The translations under genes were made by a program, and so were the position numbers. 64,000 nucleotides of DNA from Mesorhizobium sp. WSM3862 (lineage in GTDB: Bacteria; Pseudomonadota; Alphaproteobacteria; Rhizobiales; Rhizobiaceae), in NCBI RefSeq assembly GCF_002294985.1, contig NZ_NSGE01000003.1, positions 682,001-746,000 on the forward strand, in the 5' to 3' direction. The notes beneath the pieces are model-generated. The model saw only the letters and a program-made list of their open reading frames with translations. It had not been told where the DNA came from and ran no database searches. The number at the start of each line of letters is the position of its first letter. Positions within the stretch are counted from its first letter, which is position 1. Of the stretch, positions 28,834 to 38,521 are shown in pieces.

Positions 28834-29877
28834 ATGAAAACCCACTCGATCGCCCTGATCCCCGGTGATGGCATCGGTCGCGATGTGACCGCCGCCGCCT
28901 GGACGGTGCTGGAAACCGTGGCCAAGCACTCCGGCTTTGCCCTGACTGGGACCGAGTTTCCATGGTCCTGTCGTTACTTCAAGGAAACCGGCCGCATGAT
29001 GTCCGAGGACGGCATCGAGACATTGCGCCGCTTCGACGCCATCCTGCTCGGGGCCGTCGGCTGGCCGACGCAGGTGCCTGATTCCGTTTCTCTCCACGGG
29101 CTGCTGCTGCCGATCCGCAAGGCATTCGTGCAATACGCCAATGTCCGGCCGCACCGGCTGCTGCCGGGTGTGAGGGGGCCGCTGCGGGCCGAGAGCTTCG
29201 ATATTCTGTGCATCCGCGAAAATACCGAAGGCGAATATTCCGGCGCCGGCGGGCGTGTGCATCAAGGCACGCTGGACGAGGTCGCGGTGGAAACCTCGAT
29301 CTTCACCCGGGCCGGGGTCGAGCGCATCCTGCGCTTCGGCTTCGAGCAGGCACGGGCGCGGCGTGGCAGGCTGGCTTCCGTCACCAAGTCCAACGCGCAG
29401 AAATATTCAATGGTGTTCTGGGACGAGATCACGCGCAAGCTGGCCGCCGACTATCCGGACGTCGACGTGACCAGCTATCACGTCGACGCGCTCGCTGCGC
29501 GCATGATCATGGATCCGCAGAGCCTCGACGTGGTCGTCGCTTCCAATCTCTTCGGCGACATACTGACGGATATCGGCGCGGCGATCCAGGGCGGGCTCGG
29601 CTACGCGGCTTCCGCCAACATCAACCCCGACCGCTCGGCGCCGTCCATGTTCGAGCCGGTGCACGGCTCCGCGCCCGACATCGCCCACCTCGGCATCGCC
29701 AACCCGATCGCCGCCATATGGTCGGGCGCAATGATGCTCGATCATCTGGGCGAAAAGGACGCAGCCGGCCGCGTCATGAACGCGATCGAAGCGACAACGG
29801 CGCGAGGGGTGGGAACCACGGCCGGCAAAGATCGCACGGACGCCATCACATCCGCCGTTGTCGCGGCGCTCACCTGA
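28834..29877 (+). CDS. Isocitrate/isopropylmalate dehydrogenase family (tartrate dehydrogenase-like)
   Basis: A 347-aa beta-decarboxylating dehydrogenase. The family nucleotide loop 'PGDGIGRDV' is at the N-terminus, the substrate and metal motifs 'CIRENTEGEYSGAGGRVH', 'KSNAQKYSMVFWDE', 'DALAARMIMDP' and 'VVASNLFGDILTD' are all present, and the cofactor loop 'FEPVHGSAPDIA' prefers NAD. This set fits tartrate dehydrogenase/D-malate dehydrogenase (TtuC/DmlA) rather than LeuB. The ATG at 28834 has GAAGAG at good distance; the ATG at 28828 lies directly on that site. Gap to the ALDH stop is 10 bases. It would oxidise a 2-hydroxyacid such as malate or tartrate to a 2-oxo acid with possible decarboxylation. 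Confidence 0.87.
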   Translation: MKTHSIALIPGDGIGRDVTAAAWTVLETVAKHSGFALTGTEFPWSCRYFKETGRMMSEDGIETLRRFDAILLGAVGWPTQVPDSVSLHGLLLPIRKAFVQYANVRPHRLLPGVRGPLRAESFDILCIRENTEGEYSGAGGRVHQGTLDEVAVETSIFTRAGVERILRFGFEQARARRGRLASVTKSNAQKYSMVFWDEITRKLAADYPDVDVTSYHVDALAARMIMDPQSLDVVVASNLFGDILTDIGAAIQGGLGYAASANINPDRSAPSMFEPVHGSAPDIAHLGIANPIAAIWSGAMMLDHLGEKDAAGRVMNAIEATTARGVGTTAGKDRTDAITSAVVAALT

Positions 29878-29895
29878 TTTGCGAGGTCGTTTTCG

Positions 29896-31353
29896 ATGAA
29901 AAGCCTGAAAGACAAAACTCTCTTCCGCGAGGCCGGCCTGATCGGCGGCAGATGGGTCGCGGCAGGTTCCGGCAGAACGGTCGATGTGATCGATCCGGCA
30001 ACACAGATATCGATCGGCACAGTGCCCGACATGGCCGGCCCGGAGGCCCGCGCGGCCATAGAGGCCGCGGCTTCCGCCTATCGGGATTGGAAAAAGAAGA
30101 CCCACGCCGAACGCGCCGCCCTGCTGGAGGCCTGGCATGGTCTGATGCTTAAGCATCTGGACGATCTCGCACTGATCCTGACCACGGAACAGGGCAAGCC
30201 GCTGGACGAGGCCAAAGGCGAGATCCGCTACGGCGCATCCTTCGTCAAATGGTTCGCCGAGGAGGCGCGCCGGATCAATGGCCACACCATCCCCTCGCCT
30301 ACATCAGACCGCCGCATCATCGTCCTGAAGGAACCCGTCGGCGTGTGCGGCATCATCACGCCTTGGAACTTTCCCAATGCGATGATCACCCGCAAGGTCG
30401 CGCCGGCGCTGGCCGCCGGCTGCACTGTGGTGATCAAGCCGTCCGAGTTCACGCCCTATTCGGCGTTGGCGCTCGGCGTGCTGGCCGAACGCGCGGGTAT
30501 TCCCGCCGGCGTCATCAACATCGTCACCGGCATGCCGGCCGAGATCGGCAACGAGATCATGGCGAATGAGACCGTGCGCAAGATCTCCTTCACCGGTTCG
30601 ACCAGGGTCGGCTCGCTGCTGATGCGCGGAGCGGCCGACAGCGTGAAAAGGCTCAGCCTCGAGCTCGGCGGCAACGCGCCCTTCATCGTCTTCGACGACG
30701 CCGACCTCGATCTCGCGGTCGAGGGGGCGCTGGCGTCGAAGTTCCGCAATGGCGGCCAGACCTGCGTGTGCGCCAACCGCATTCTCGTCCAGGCCGGAGT
30801 TTATGACGCCTTCTCCGCCAAGCTCAGCGCCCGCGTCAATGCGTTGACGGTGGGACCGGGCACGCAGCCCGGCGTCGCCATCGGGCCGATGATCAACATG
30901 GCGGCGGTCGAGAAAATCAATCGGCACGTCGAGGATGCGCTTGCCAACGGCGCGACGATCGTCACCGAGAAGCCGGTGCTGCCGGAGGGTCCTCAATATG
31001 TCGCGCCGCTGGTGCTGGCCGGTGCGACAAACGAAATGGAACTCGCCAGCGAGGAGACTTTCGGTCCGGTCGCACCGCTTTTCCGTTTCGAGACGGAAGA
31101 GGAAGCGGTCGCGCTTGCCAACGGCACACCTTACGGGCTTGCCTCCTACTTTTACACCGAGAACCTGAAGCGCGCCTGGCGCGTCGGCGAGGCGCTGGAG
31201 TTCGGCATGGTGGGTCTGAACACCGGCTCGGTTTCGATGGAGATAGCCCCCTTCGGCGGCGTCAAGCAGTCCGGCCTCGGGCGCGAGGGCGCGCAGGCCG
31301 GCATCGAGGAATATCTGGAACTGAAGAGCTTCCACATGGGCGGGTTGGGTTAA
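29896..31353 (+). CDS. gabD: NAD-dependent succinate-semialdehyde dehydrogenase
   Basis: An aldehyde dehydrogenase of 485 aa in the GabD subfamily. It shows 'TTEQGKPLDEAKGEI', 'TPWNFPNAMITRKVAPALAAGCTVV', 'FTGSTRVGSLLM', catalytic Glu in 'LELGGNAPFIVFDDADL', catalytic Cys in 'GGQTCVCANR' and 'VSMEIAPFGGVKQSGLGREG', all diagnostic for succinate semialdehyde dehydrogenase. It converts succinate semialdehyde to succinate for the TCA cycle, the usual end of putrescine and GABA breakdown. It is the last gene of the rightward run starting at 24772 and meets the PuuB-like gene tail to tail. Confidence 0.9.
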   Translation: MKSLKDKTLFREAGLIGGRWVAAGSGRTVDVIDPATQISIGTVPDMAGPEARAAIEAAASAYRDWKKKTHAERAALLEAWHGLMLKHLDDLALILTTEQGKPLDEAKGEIRYGASFVKWFAEEARRINGHTIPSPTSDRRIIVLKEPVGVCGIITPWNFPNAMITRKVAPALAAGCTVVIKPSEFTPYSALALGVLAERAGIPAGVINIVTGMPAEIGNEIMANETVRKISFTGSTRVGSLLMRGAADSVKRLSLELGGNAPFIVFDDADLDLAVEGALASKFRNGGQTCVCANRILVQAGVYDAFSAKLSARVNALTVGPGTQPGVAIGPMINMAAVEKINRHVEDALANGATIVTEKPVLPEGPQYVAPLVLAGATNEMELASEETFGPVAPLFRFETEEEAVALANGTPYGLASYFYTENLKRAWRVGEALEFGMVGLNTGSVSMEIAPFGGVKQSGLGREGAQAGIEEYLELKSFHMGGLG

Positions 31354-31366
31354 ACCCCAGCCCCGA

Positions 31367-32647
31367 TCACTGGATCCGGTCGAGCGCCTTGTAGTAGAGA
31401 CCGACCATCGGCAGGAACCAGGGCTTGCCGGAATAGCCGGGAATGGCAGGCCACTCGAGCCCCTTCATCGGATTGCGGTCCGCACGACCAAGCATGGCAT
31501 CGGCCATGATCATGCCGAGATGGGTGGAAAGCTGCGCGCCGTGGCCGGAATAGCCCATCGCGTACCAGACCCCGTCATGGTAGCCGGCCCGCGGGAAGCG
31601 GTCCTTGGTCATGTCGACCAGCCCGCCCCAGCAATAGTCGATCTCGACCCTGGCGAGCTGCGGGAAGATCGCCGCGAGGCTCGCCCGCAATATCTGTCCG
31701 CTCCTGGCATCGGAGCGCTGGTCCGATGTCGCCGAAAAGCGTGCGCGGCCGCCGAAGATCAGGCGCTTGTCCGGCGCAAGCCGGAAGTAGTTGCCGATGT
31801 TCATCGAGGTCACGCATGTCCGGTTGCCGGGCATGGTCGCGGCGATCTCGGCGTCGCTCAGCGGTCGCGTGGCGATGATGAAGCTGCCGACGGAAATGAT
31901 CCTGCGGCGAAAATAGCCGAAATTCGGCGTGGTGTAGGCGCCGGTCGCCACCAGCACATTGTCGGCGCTGATGCGGCCGCGGGAGGTGGTCAGCTGATGG
32001 CGCGTGCCCGACTGCCTATGATCCGTCACCGCCGCATTCTCGTGGATGACGGCGCCATGGCGAACCGCGGCTGTCGCCAGCCCGGCCACGTAGCGGCCCA
32101 TATGCATCATGGCGCTCTTCTTCGACAGCATCGCGCCATGGAAGGGCGAGCCGATCTCGGATTTGAGATCGTTCGGCGACAGCAGCGCCGTGTCCGGATC
32201 GACCTCGGCATGGACGGCCTCGAAGTTACGGGCGATCGCTTCGAAATGCTGCGGCTTGGAGGCGAGCTTCAGCTTGCCGGCGCGGCGGAAGTTGCAGTCG
32301 ATACCCTCCTCGGCGACTAGCGCCTCGATGGTGTCGACGGAATCGTCCAGTGCCCGGTAGAGCCCGATCGCGCGCTCCTTGCCGAGCTCCGCCTTGGCCG
32401 AAAGGTAGCTGTGGGCAAGGCCGTTGTTCAGGTGCCCGCCATTGCGTCCCGACGCACCCCAGCCGACCCGCTCCGCTTCCAGCACAGCCACCTTGGCGCC
32501 GGCCTTCGCCAGTTGGCGGGCTGCGGCGAGGCCGGTGAAGCCGCCGCCGATGATGGCGGCGTCGTAGTGTCCCTCGACCGGGCCTTGCGCCCCGCCGGAA
32601 AAAACAGGGGCGGTGTCGTGCCAGTAGGAGACCAGCTTCATTTGCAT
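31367..32647 (-). CDS. FAD-dependent amine oxidase, gamma-glutamylputrescine oxidase (PuuB)-like
   Basis: A DAO-family flavoprotein of 426 aa. The FAD motif '[29 protein letters not shown]' starts near residue 31, followed by '[17 protein letters not shown]', the PuuB-type segment. '[18 protein letters not shown]' (FRLAPDKR) and '[30 protein letters not shown]' close the fold. In E. coli PuuB oxidises gamma-glutamylputrescine to an aldehyde; the two ALDH genes opposite would take this on to GABA or succinate. No PuuA ligase or PuuD hydrolase lies in the window, so the substrate may be free or acylated amine. The start (32647, MQMKLVSYW) has no strong ribosome site; Met3 is an alternative. HAD gene stop lies 10 bases upstream. 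Confidence 0.87.
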   Translation of the reverse strand: MQMKLVSYWHDTAPVFSGGAQGPVEGHYDAAIIGGGFTGLAAARQLAKAGAKVAVLEAERVGWGASGRNGGHLNNGLAHSYLSAKAELGKERAIGLYRALDDSVDTIEALVAEEGIDCNFRRAGKLKLASKPQHFEAIARNFEAVHAEVDPDTALLSPNDLKSEIGSPFHGAMLSKKSAMMHMGRYVAGLATAAVRHGAVIHENAAVTDHRQSGTRHQLTTSRGRISADNVLVATGAYTTPNFGYFRRRIISVGSFIIATRPLSDAEIAATMPGNRTCVTSMNIGNYFRLAPDKRLIFGGRARFSATSDQRSDARSGQILRASLAAIFPQLARVEIDYCWGGLVDMTKDRFPRAGYHDGVWYAMGYSGHGAQLSTHLGMIMADAMLGRADRNPMKGLEWPAIPGYSGKPWFLPMVGLYYKALDRIQ

Positions 32648-32657
32648 CCCGTGAGTT

Positions 32658-33326
32658 TCAAAGCCCGACCACGCCCGGAAGACCGGAAATGTCGGCGATC
32701 TCGACATAGCCGTAATAAGGGTTGGCCGGCTCGTGGCCGCGATTGACCCAGACCTTGTTCTTGATCCCGAGATCATGCGCCGACATCAGGTCGTAGCGGA
32801 ACGAGGACGAGCAGTGAAGAACGTCCTCCGGACCACAGCCCAGCCTATCGAACATATATTCGAAAGCCTTGAAGCGTGGCTTGTAGGCCTGCGCCTGTTC
32901 GGCCGTGTAGACGGCATGGAATGGCGCGCCGAGCTTCTCGACATTGGACATGATCTGCGCGTTCATGGCGTTGGAGAGGATGACCAGCGGAATCTCCTTG
33001 GCAACCTTCGCCAGCCCGGCTGGAACGTCCGCGTGGGGCCCCCAGGTCGGGACACGCTCATAGACCATCGTCGCGTCGTCCGGGCTGAAGGCGACGCCGT
33101 TGCGCTTGCAGGCGCGCTCGAGCGCGTTGTGGACGACGTCGGTATAGGGCTTCCAGTCGCCCAGGATCTCGTCGAGCCGGTAAGCCGCGAAGTTCTTGAT
33201 GAACGCCTGCATGCGCGGCTCGTCGAGCCGGCTCCCATAGAGGTCACGCGCCGCCTCGGCCATCTGGAAATTGGTCAACGTGCCGTAGCAGTCGAAGGTG
33301 ATGTATTTGGGCCTGAAAGAAGCCAT
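32658..33326 (-). CDS. Haloacid dehalogenase type II-like HAD hydrolase
   Basis: A 222-aa HAD protein of the L-2-haloacid dehalogenase branch: nucleophile Asp in '[12 protein letters not shown]', motif II Ser in 'VILSNAMN', Lys in '[13 protein letters not shown]' and motif III '[18 protein letters not shown]'. '[13 protein letters not shown]' matches the cap of the dehalogenase-like family. ATG 33326 is preceded by GGAG; the longer frame upstream crosses the intergenic region. In amino-acid-catabolic clusters such proteins are more often phosphatases or unknowns than dehalogenases. It is co-oriented with the PuuB-like gene (10-base gap), and a second HAD gene with a related fold lies at 36078. 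Confidence 0.85.
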   Translation of the reverse strand: MASFRPKYITFDCYGTLTNFQMAEAARDLYGSRLDEPRMQAFIKNFAAYRLDEILGDWKPYTDVVHNALERACKRNGVAFSPDDATMVYERVPTWGPHADVPAGLAKVAKEIPLVILSNAMNAQIMSNVEKLGAPFHAVYTAEQAQAYKPRFKAFEYMFDRLGCGPEDVLHCSSSFRYDLMSAHDLGIKNKVWVNRGHEPANPYYGYVEIADISGLPGVVGL

Positions 33327-33647
33327 ATCCGTCGATCTCCGGTGGAAGCACATCCGTGTTGGGACGTCTTTCATCATAAGCCGGCAGGAAGCGACCCACC
33401 TGACCGAAAAGCGCCTGCCGAAAGCAGAAAGTTCCGTATCCGCGGTTCCGTTTGGCACGCTGTAGCATCTTGAGCGTCGAAGGATGCCGCTGGTCGAGGC
33501 GATAAAACGCATCCAGTTCCATAGGGGCCAGCACAAGATGCGGCGCACCCCCTCAGCAACGGCGAATGATACCGCGGAAGTTGAAACCTTCAGACGATCT
33601 GCGGCGCACCGATGATCGAGACTTGGGGTCAGACTGAAAGGTGCATC
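33327..33647. other. Divergent intergenic region, HAD/PuuB and GNAT/aminotransferase units
   Basis: A 321-base non-coding stretch between divergent genes, so it should hold both promoters. An 11-base direct repeat TGCGGCGCACC occurs at 33539-33549 and 33600-33610 (61 bases apart). No convincing open frame, terminator or named operator was found; the open frames here are extensions of the neighbours. Confidence 0.5.
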
Positions 33648-34487
33648 ATGCAGCAAGGCGAGATCGAACTCCAGGACTTCGGGCCGGATCATATCGAGGG
33701 TGCAGTCGCGCTATCTCGGCAGGAGAATTGGCCGCATCGCCCGCAGGATTGGCAGATGGCGCTGCAGCTTTCGAGCGGCGCGGTTGCGCTCGACGACCAG
33801 GGCCGGGTCGCCGGGACAATCCTGGTAACGCCTTACGGCGCCGATTGCGCCATGATCAACATGGTGATCGTCGACAGGAACGCGCGAGGCAAAGGGCTCG
33901 GGCGCCGGCTCATGGAAAGGGCCATCGCCCTTGCCGGCGACAGTCCGCTGCGGCTCGTCGCCACGACTGACGGCATGCCCCTTTATGAGAAGCTTGGCTT
34001 CGTGCCTTCGGGCACGATTCTTCAGCATCAGGGCCAGGTGGCAGCGCTTGAGGCTTCCGACGGTGTGGAAGCCGCGGGCACGCACGATCTGCCGGAAATC
34101 AAGGCCCTGGACCGCGATGCCTACGGCGCCGACCGAGAAGCTTTGATCGATGCGCTCGCCGAGCGGGGTGAATTCGCAGTCATCCGCCGCAGTGGCGTCA
34201 TCGCGGCCTATGCCGCAATCCGCCCGTTCGGACGCGGCGAGGTGATCGGCCCCGTCATTGCGGAAAATGCCGACGACGCCAAGACCCTGATCAGCTTCTT
34301 CGCCGCGTCTCGCCCTGGCGCTTTCCTGCGCGTGGATACCGAAAGCAGAACCGGCATCGCCGGCTGGCTCGGAGAAATCGGCCTAGCCCATGTCGGTGGC
34401 GGCGTCGCTATGGACCGTCCGGCCAAGAATGGGGCCGAACAGGCCAGGCCAAAAGTTTACGCCCTCGCCAACCAGGCGCTCGGATAG
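33648..34487 (+). CDS. GNAT family N-acetyltransferase, paralogue of the protein at 23617
   Basis: A 279-aa two-domain GNAT protein. The acetyl-CoA site is canonical: 'MVIVDRNARGKGLGRRLMERAI' (RGKGLG) near residues 75-96, then 'MPLYEKLGFVPSG'. The C-terminal half ('YAAIRPFGRGEVIGPVI', 'AFLRVDTESR', ending 'KVYALANQALG') is the same second domain as in the 23617 gene, and both N-termini share 'NWPHRPQDW / GWPHRAEDW'. ATG 33648 is preceded by GAAAGG; an earlier frame-start at 33612 has no ribosome site. It lies 14 bases before the aminotransferase gene, so an acetylated amine or amino acid in the same pathway is its likely product. Confidence 0.85.
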   Translation: MQQGEIELQDFGPDHIEGAVALSRQENWPHRPQDWQMALQLSSGAVALDDQGRVAGTILVTPYGADCAMINMVIVDRNARGKGLGRRLMERAIALAGDSPLRLVATTDGMPLYEKLGFVPSGTILQHQGQVAALEASDGVEAAGTHDLPEIKALDRDAYGADREALIDALAERGEFAVIRRSGVIAAYAAIRPFGRGEVIGPVIAENADDAKTLISFFAASRPGAFLRVDTESRTGIAGWLGEIGLAHVGGGVAMDRPAKNGAEQARPKVYALANQALG

Positions 34488-34501
34488 TCCGGAGGACAAC
34501 A

Positions 34502-35875
34502 ATGCTCGCCAATTCCCTGATCGAACTCGACCGCGCCCATCTCATCCATCCGGTCGCTTCATATCGCGGCCATGAGGCGCTCGGCGTGCGGGTGCTGAAA
34601 TCGGCGAAGGGCGCTACCGTGACCGATGCGTCCGGCCGGCAACTTCTCGACGGCTTCGCCGGACTGTGGTGCGTCAATGCCGGCTATGGTCACGACAGCA
34701 TCGTCGAGGCGGCGGCCCGGCAGATGCGCGAGTTGCCCTACGCCACCGCCTATTTCGATCTCGGCTCGGAGCCCGCCATACGGCTCGCCTCGGAGCTGGC
34801 CGACCGGGCGCCGGGGGATCTCAATCACGTCTATTTCACGCTGGGGGGATCGGACGCGGTCGACAGCACGATCCGGTTCGTCCGCTACTACTGGAATGCC
34901 AGAGGCGAGCCTGAACGCGACCAGTTCATTTCCATTGAGCAGGGTTATCACGGATCGTCGGTGGTCGGCGCGGGCCTGACCGCCCTGCCCGCCTTTCATG
35001 CCGGTTTCGGCATTCCGTTCGAGTGGCAGCACAAGATCCCCTCGCCCTATCCCTATCGCAATCCGGTTGGCGATGACCCGAACGCAATCATCGCGGCGTC
35101 GCTCGCCGCGCTGAAGGCGAAGATCGAGGAGATCGGGCCGGAGCGGATCGCCGCCTTCTACGCCGAGCCGATCCAGGGCTCGGGTGGCGTTATCGTCCCG
35201 CCGAAGGGCTGGATCAAGGCGATGCGCGAGCTCTGCCGTGAATACGGCATCCTCTTCATCGCCGACGAGGTGATCACCGGTTTCGGCCGCACCGGCCCCC
35301 TGTTTGCCTGCACGGAGGAGGATATCGTTCCCGACTTCATGACTACCGCGAAGGGCCTGACCTCCGGCTATGTGCCAATGGGCGCTGTCTTCATGGCCGA
35401 TCATGTCTAAAACGTCATCGCCGATGGCGCAGGCGCCTCGGCCGTCGGCCACGGCTACACCTATTCCGCCCATCCGGTCAGCGCCGCCGTCGCGCTCGCG
35501 GTGCTGAAGCTCTATGAGGAAGGCCTTCTGGAGAACGGCGCCAGGGCCGGCGCGCGCTTGATGGCGGGCTTGTCTGCCTTGAGCGATCACCCACTGGTCG
35601 GCGATGTGCGGGGTCGCGGCATGCTCGCCGCCATCGAGTTGGTGGTCGACAAAAAGAAGAAAACGCCGCTTCCAGCCTCGGCCATGCCGGCGCGGCGCGT
35701 CTTCGACAGGGCGTGGGACAATGGCCTGATCATCCGCGCCTTCGCGAATGGGGTTCTCGGCTATGCTCCGCCGCTCTGCTGCACCGACGGCGACATCGAT
35801 GCGATCATCGAGCGCACGCGCCGGACGCTGGACCAGACGCTGGACGACGCCGATGTCCGCCGGGCGCTTGCATGA
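34502..35875 (+). pseudogene. Class III aminotransferase (putrescine/omega-amino acid type), interrupted by in-frame TAA
   Basis: An aspartate-aminotransferase-superfamily (class III) gene of 457 codons in one frame, broken only by TAA at 35408-35410 (codon 303). The first part (302 aa) has 'HLIHPVASYRGHEALG', 'VYFTLGGSDAVDSTIR', 'ADEVITGFGRTG' and the PLP lysine in 'TTAKGLTSG' (Lys284). The second (35411-35875) continues exactly with 'ASAVGHGYTYSAHPVSAA' and the C-terminal domain, so no base was lost. Relatives of the form HVY(N/D) suggest a Tyr codon TAT/TAC changed to TAA. The product would lack the small domain and be inactive unless read through. The family makes pyruvate- or 2-oxoglutarate-linked amino transfer from putrescine, beta-alanine or similar amines. 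AGGAGG lies before the ATG. Confidence 0.85.
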
Positions 35876-36007
35876 AGGGCAACGCATTTTTCGCATCTCG
35901 AAATATCGCCGCGGCAGACGATTTCGCAATTTTGTGCCGCTACCTCGCGCCTTTTCGGCGAATCCAGCGCGGGGGAAGTGCCAGACTGCTTTTTAAGACA
36001 AGGCCAG

Positions 36008-36030
36008 AAAGCCCGGATTTCCGGGCTTTT
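36008..36030 (+). terminator. Rho-independent terminator after aminotransferase gene
   Basis: Stem AAAGCCCGG / CCGGGCTTT with a four-base ATTT loop, followed by T and flanked upstream by A-rich sequence: a perfect 9-bp stem with A-tract and T-tract, 133 bases after the aminotransferase stop and 48 bases before the next HAD start. Confidence 0.8.
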
Positions 36031-36077
36031 GAAAAAGGCCGACGCCCCGGACAGCACGGAATTTTGTTCTGTTCAGC

Positions 36078-36836
36078 ATGAGTAATTCGGCCGCGCGCAG
36101 AGGAGAGCCAGTCTTGGCCAGGGGCTTTAGCGAATTCAAATACATGACCTTCGATGTGGTCGGCACGCTGATCGACTTCGAAGGCGGCATAACGACCTGC
36201 CTGGCCGGGATCGCTGCGGAGGCCGGTGTCTCAATCGACGGCGAAGAAGCGCTGGCCCTTTACCGGCAGGCCCGCTACATGCCCGATGCGAATCTGTTCC
36301 CCGACGATCTCGCACGTGTCTACATGGTCATCGCACCGCGGCTCGGCCTGCCGGCCGAGGAGAAATACGGCGCCCGCCTGCGGGACTCGGCCAGCGTCTG
36401 GCAGGGCTTCTCCGATAGCAGGGCGGCGCTGGCCGACCTTGCGACGTCTCATAAGCTGATTGCCATGACCAATGCCCGGCGCTGGGCTCTCGACCATTTC
36501 GAGAAGCAGCTCGGATCGCCCTTTTTTGCCACCTTCACTGCCGACGATACCGGCACGGAAAAACCGGATCCCGCCTTTTTCCAGAAGGTCTTCGATTTCG
36601 TGGCGTCGCGCGGCGACAGCAAGGACGACATCCTGCACGTCGCGCAAAGCCAGCATCACGACATCGGCATATCCCGAGCGCTCGGCATGACCAACTGCTG
36701 GATCGAGCGCCGTCATGCCCAGAAGGGCTATGGCGGCACGATCGAGCCCGAGCGCTTCACCGTGCCGGACTACCACTTCACCTCGATGGCCGCGTTTGCG
36801 GCGGCCGTGCGGGAGAGCATGAAAGAACGAACCTGA
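36078..36836 (+). CDS. HAD family hydrolase
   Basis: A HAD-superfamily protein of 252 aa: nucleophile Asp in 'MTFDVVGTLIDFEGG', motif II in 'IAMTNARRW', Lys in 'GTEKPDPAFFQKVFDF' and motif III 'HVAQSQHHDIGISRALGM'. It is related in fold to the HAD gene at 32658 but clearly diverged. The start is uncertain: ATG 36078 has no ribosome site, while TTG at 36114 is preceded by AGAGGAG at good distance and would give 'ARGFSEFKYMTFDVVGTL'. It lies after a terminator and 63 bases before the binding-protein gene at 36900, so it may be the first gene of that importer operon. Substrate unknown. Confidence 0.82.
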   Translation: MSNSAARRGEPVLARGFSEFKYMTFDVVGTLIDFEGGITTCLAGIAAEAGVSIDGEEALALYRQARYMPDANLFPDDLARVYMVIAPRLGLPAEEKYGARLRDSASVWQGFSDSRAALADLATSHKLIAMTNARRWALDHFEKQLGSPFFATFTADDTGTEKPDPAFFQKVFDFVASRGDSKDDILHVAQSQHHDIGISRALGMTNCWIERRHAQKGYGGTIEPERFTVPDYHFTSMAAFAAAVRESMKERT

Positions 36837-36899
36837 ACCCAAGCTCGGAAAAGCCGCAGCAAGACGCGCGTCCTGACCAACCAACGAAAGGGGAATGAC

Positions 36900-38510
36900 A
36901 TGACCGACAAGATCACCAACTGGACCGGAGCAGACGATGCGATGGTCGAAAACGCCATCCGGCGAGGCGCGAGCCGCCGCGAACTCCTCAAAATGCTGCT
37001 GGCGGGCGGCGCCGCGGTTGCCGCGGGCGGCGTTGTGCTTGGCCGTGCCACGCAGGCCGTCGCCGCCACGCCGGTCTCCGGCGGAAATTTCAAGGCGGCC
37101 GGCTGGTCGTCATCGACGGCCGACACGCTCGATCCGGCAAAGGCATCGCTCTCCACGGACTATGTCCGCTGCTGCTCGCTCTATAACCGTCTGACCTTCC
37201 TCGACAAGGATGGCAAGACGCAGATGGAACTGGCCGAAAGCATCGACAGCAAGGACGCAAAGACCTGGACGGTGAAGCTGCGCAAGGGCGTCACCTTCCA
37301 CGACGGCAAGGACCTGACGGCTGACGACGTCGTCTTTTCGCTCAAGCGCCATCTCGACAAGTCGGTCGGCTCCAAGGTCGCCAAGATCGCCGCACAGATG
37401 ACCGGCTTCAAGGCGGTCGACAAATCGACGGTCGAAATCACCCTCGCCGATCCGAATGCCGACCTTCCGACCATCCTGGCGCTGCACCACTTCATGATCG
37501 TGGCCGACGGCACCACCGACTTCTCCAAGGGCAACGGCACAGGCGCCTTCGTGCTGCAGACGTTCGAACCTGGCGTCCGTTCGGTCGTCACCAAGAACAA
37601 GAACTACTGGAAGTCGGGCAAGCCCTATCTCGACTCCTTCGAATTCATCGCCATCAGCGACGACAGCGCCCGGGTCAACGCCTTGCTTTCCGGCGATATC
37701 AATTTTGCTGCCGCGATCAATCCGCGCGCAATGAAGCTGCTGCAGAGCCAGCAGGGCTTCGAACTGTCGAAGACGACCTCGGGCAACTATACGGACCTCA
37801 ACATCCGGCTCGACATGGATCCGGGCAGCAAGGCCGATTTCGTGACCGGCATGAAATACCTCGTCAACCGCGAGCAGATCGTGAAATCGGCATTGCGCGG
37901 CCTCGGCGAAATCGGCAATGACCAGCCCGTCTCGCCGGCTAACATCTTCCACAATGCGGACCTCAAGCCGAAGGCTTTCGACCCGGACAAGGCGAAGTTC
38001 CACTTCAAGAAGGCGGGCCTGCTCGGCCAGTCCATTCCGGTGGTCGCCTCGGACGCCGCGACCTCGTCGATCGACATGGCGGTCATCATCCAGGCCGCCG
38101 GCGCGGAAATCGGCATGAAGCTCGACGTTCAGCGGGTCCCGTCCGACGGCTACTGGGACAATTACTGGCTCAAGGCGCCTGTCCATTTCGGCAACATCAA
38201 TCCGCGCCCGACGCCGGACATCCTGTTCTCGCTGCTTTACGCCTCCAACGCGCCCTGGAACGAAAGCCAGTACAAGTCCGAGAAGTTCGACAAGCTGCTC
38301 GTCGAGGCGCGCGGCCTCCTCGACCAGGCCAAGCGCAAGGAGATCTACGGGCAGATGCAGACCATGATCTCCGAGGAAGCAGGCACCATCATCCCGGCCT
38401 ACATCTCCAACGTCGATGCCCTCTCCAGCAAGGTGAAGGGTTTGGAGGCGAACCCGCTTGGTGGCATGATGGGGTACGCAATGGCGGAATACCTCTGGCT
38501 CGAAGCCTAA
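36900..38510 (+). CDS. ABC transporter substrate-binding protein, family 5, Tat-type signal
   Basis: A 536-aa periplasmic binding protein of the SBP_bac_5 (oligopeptide/dipeptide/nickel) family. The N-terminal 55 residues contain 'SRRELLKMLLAGGAAVAAGGVVLG', a twin-arginine signal (SRRxLLK plus a hydrophobic stretch), with cleavage likely after 'VAA'. The mature part shows 'TWTVKLRKGVTFHDGKDLTADDVVFSLKRHL', the family's FHDG..LTA.DV segment, and 'PWNESQYKSEKFDKLL'. AAAGGGG lies before the ATG. It is the first gene of the second importer, followed by a hairpin, two permeases and a fused ATPase. Neighbouring amine-catabolic genes suggest an amino-acid derivative or betaine as ligand, but this is inference. 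Confidence 0.92.
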   Translation: MTDKITNWTGADDAMVENAIRRGASRRELLKMLLAGGAAVAAGGVVLGRATQAVAATPVSGGNFKAAGWSSSTADTLDPAKASLSTDYVRCCSLYNRLTFLDKDGKTQMELAESIDSKDAKTWTVKLRKGVTFHDGKDLTADDVVFSLKRHLDKSVGSKVAKIAAQMTGFKAVDKSTVEITLADPNADLPTILALHHFMIVADGTTDFSKGNGTGAFVLQTFEPGVRSVVTKNKNYWKSGKPYLDSFEFIAISDDSARVNALLSGDINFAAAINPRAMKLLQSQQGFELSKTTSGNYTDLNIRLDMDPGSKADFVTGMKYLVNREQIVKSALRGLGEIGNDQPVSPANIFHNADLKPKAFDPDKAKFHFKKAGLLGQSIPVVASDAATSSIDMAVIIQAAGAEIGMKLDVQRVPSDGYWDNYWLKAPVHFGNINPRPTPDILFSLLYASNAPWNESQYKSEKFDKLLVEARGLLDQAKRKEIYGQMQTMISEEAGTIIPAYISNVDALSSKVKGLEANPLGGMMGYAMAEYLWLEA

Positions 38511-38521
38511 GAGGCGCCTGT

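Noticed and set aside
35408..35410. Programmed recoding (selenocysteine or pyrrolysine) at the aminotransferase stop
   Set aside because: The codon is TAA, which is not used for either amino acid, and no downstream structure stands out.
34559..35929. 456-codon minus-strand open frame opposite the broken aminotransferase
   Set aside because: Antisense to a recognisable class III aminotransferase; no family features of its own.
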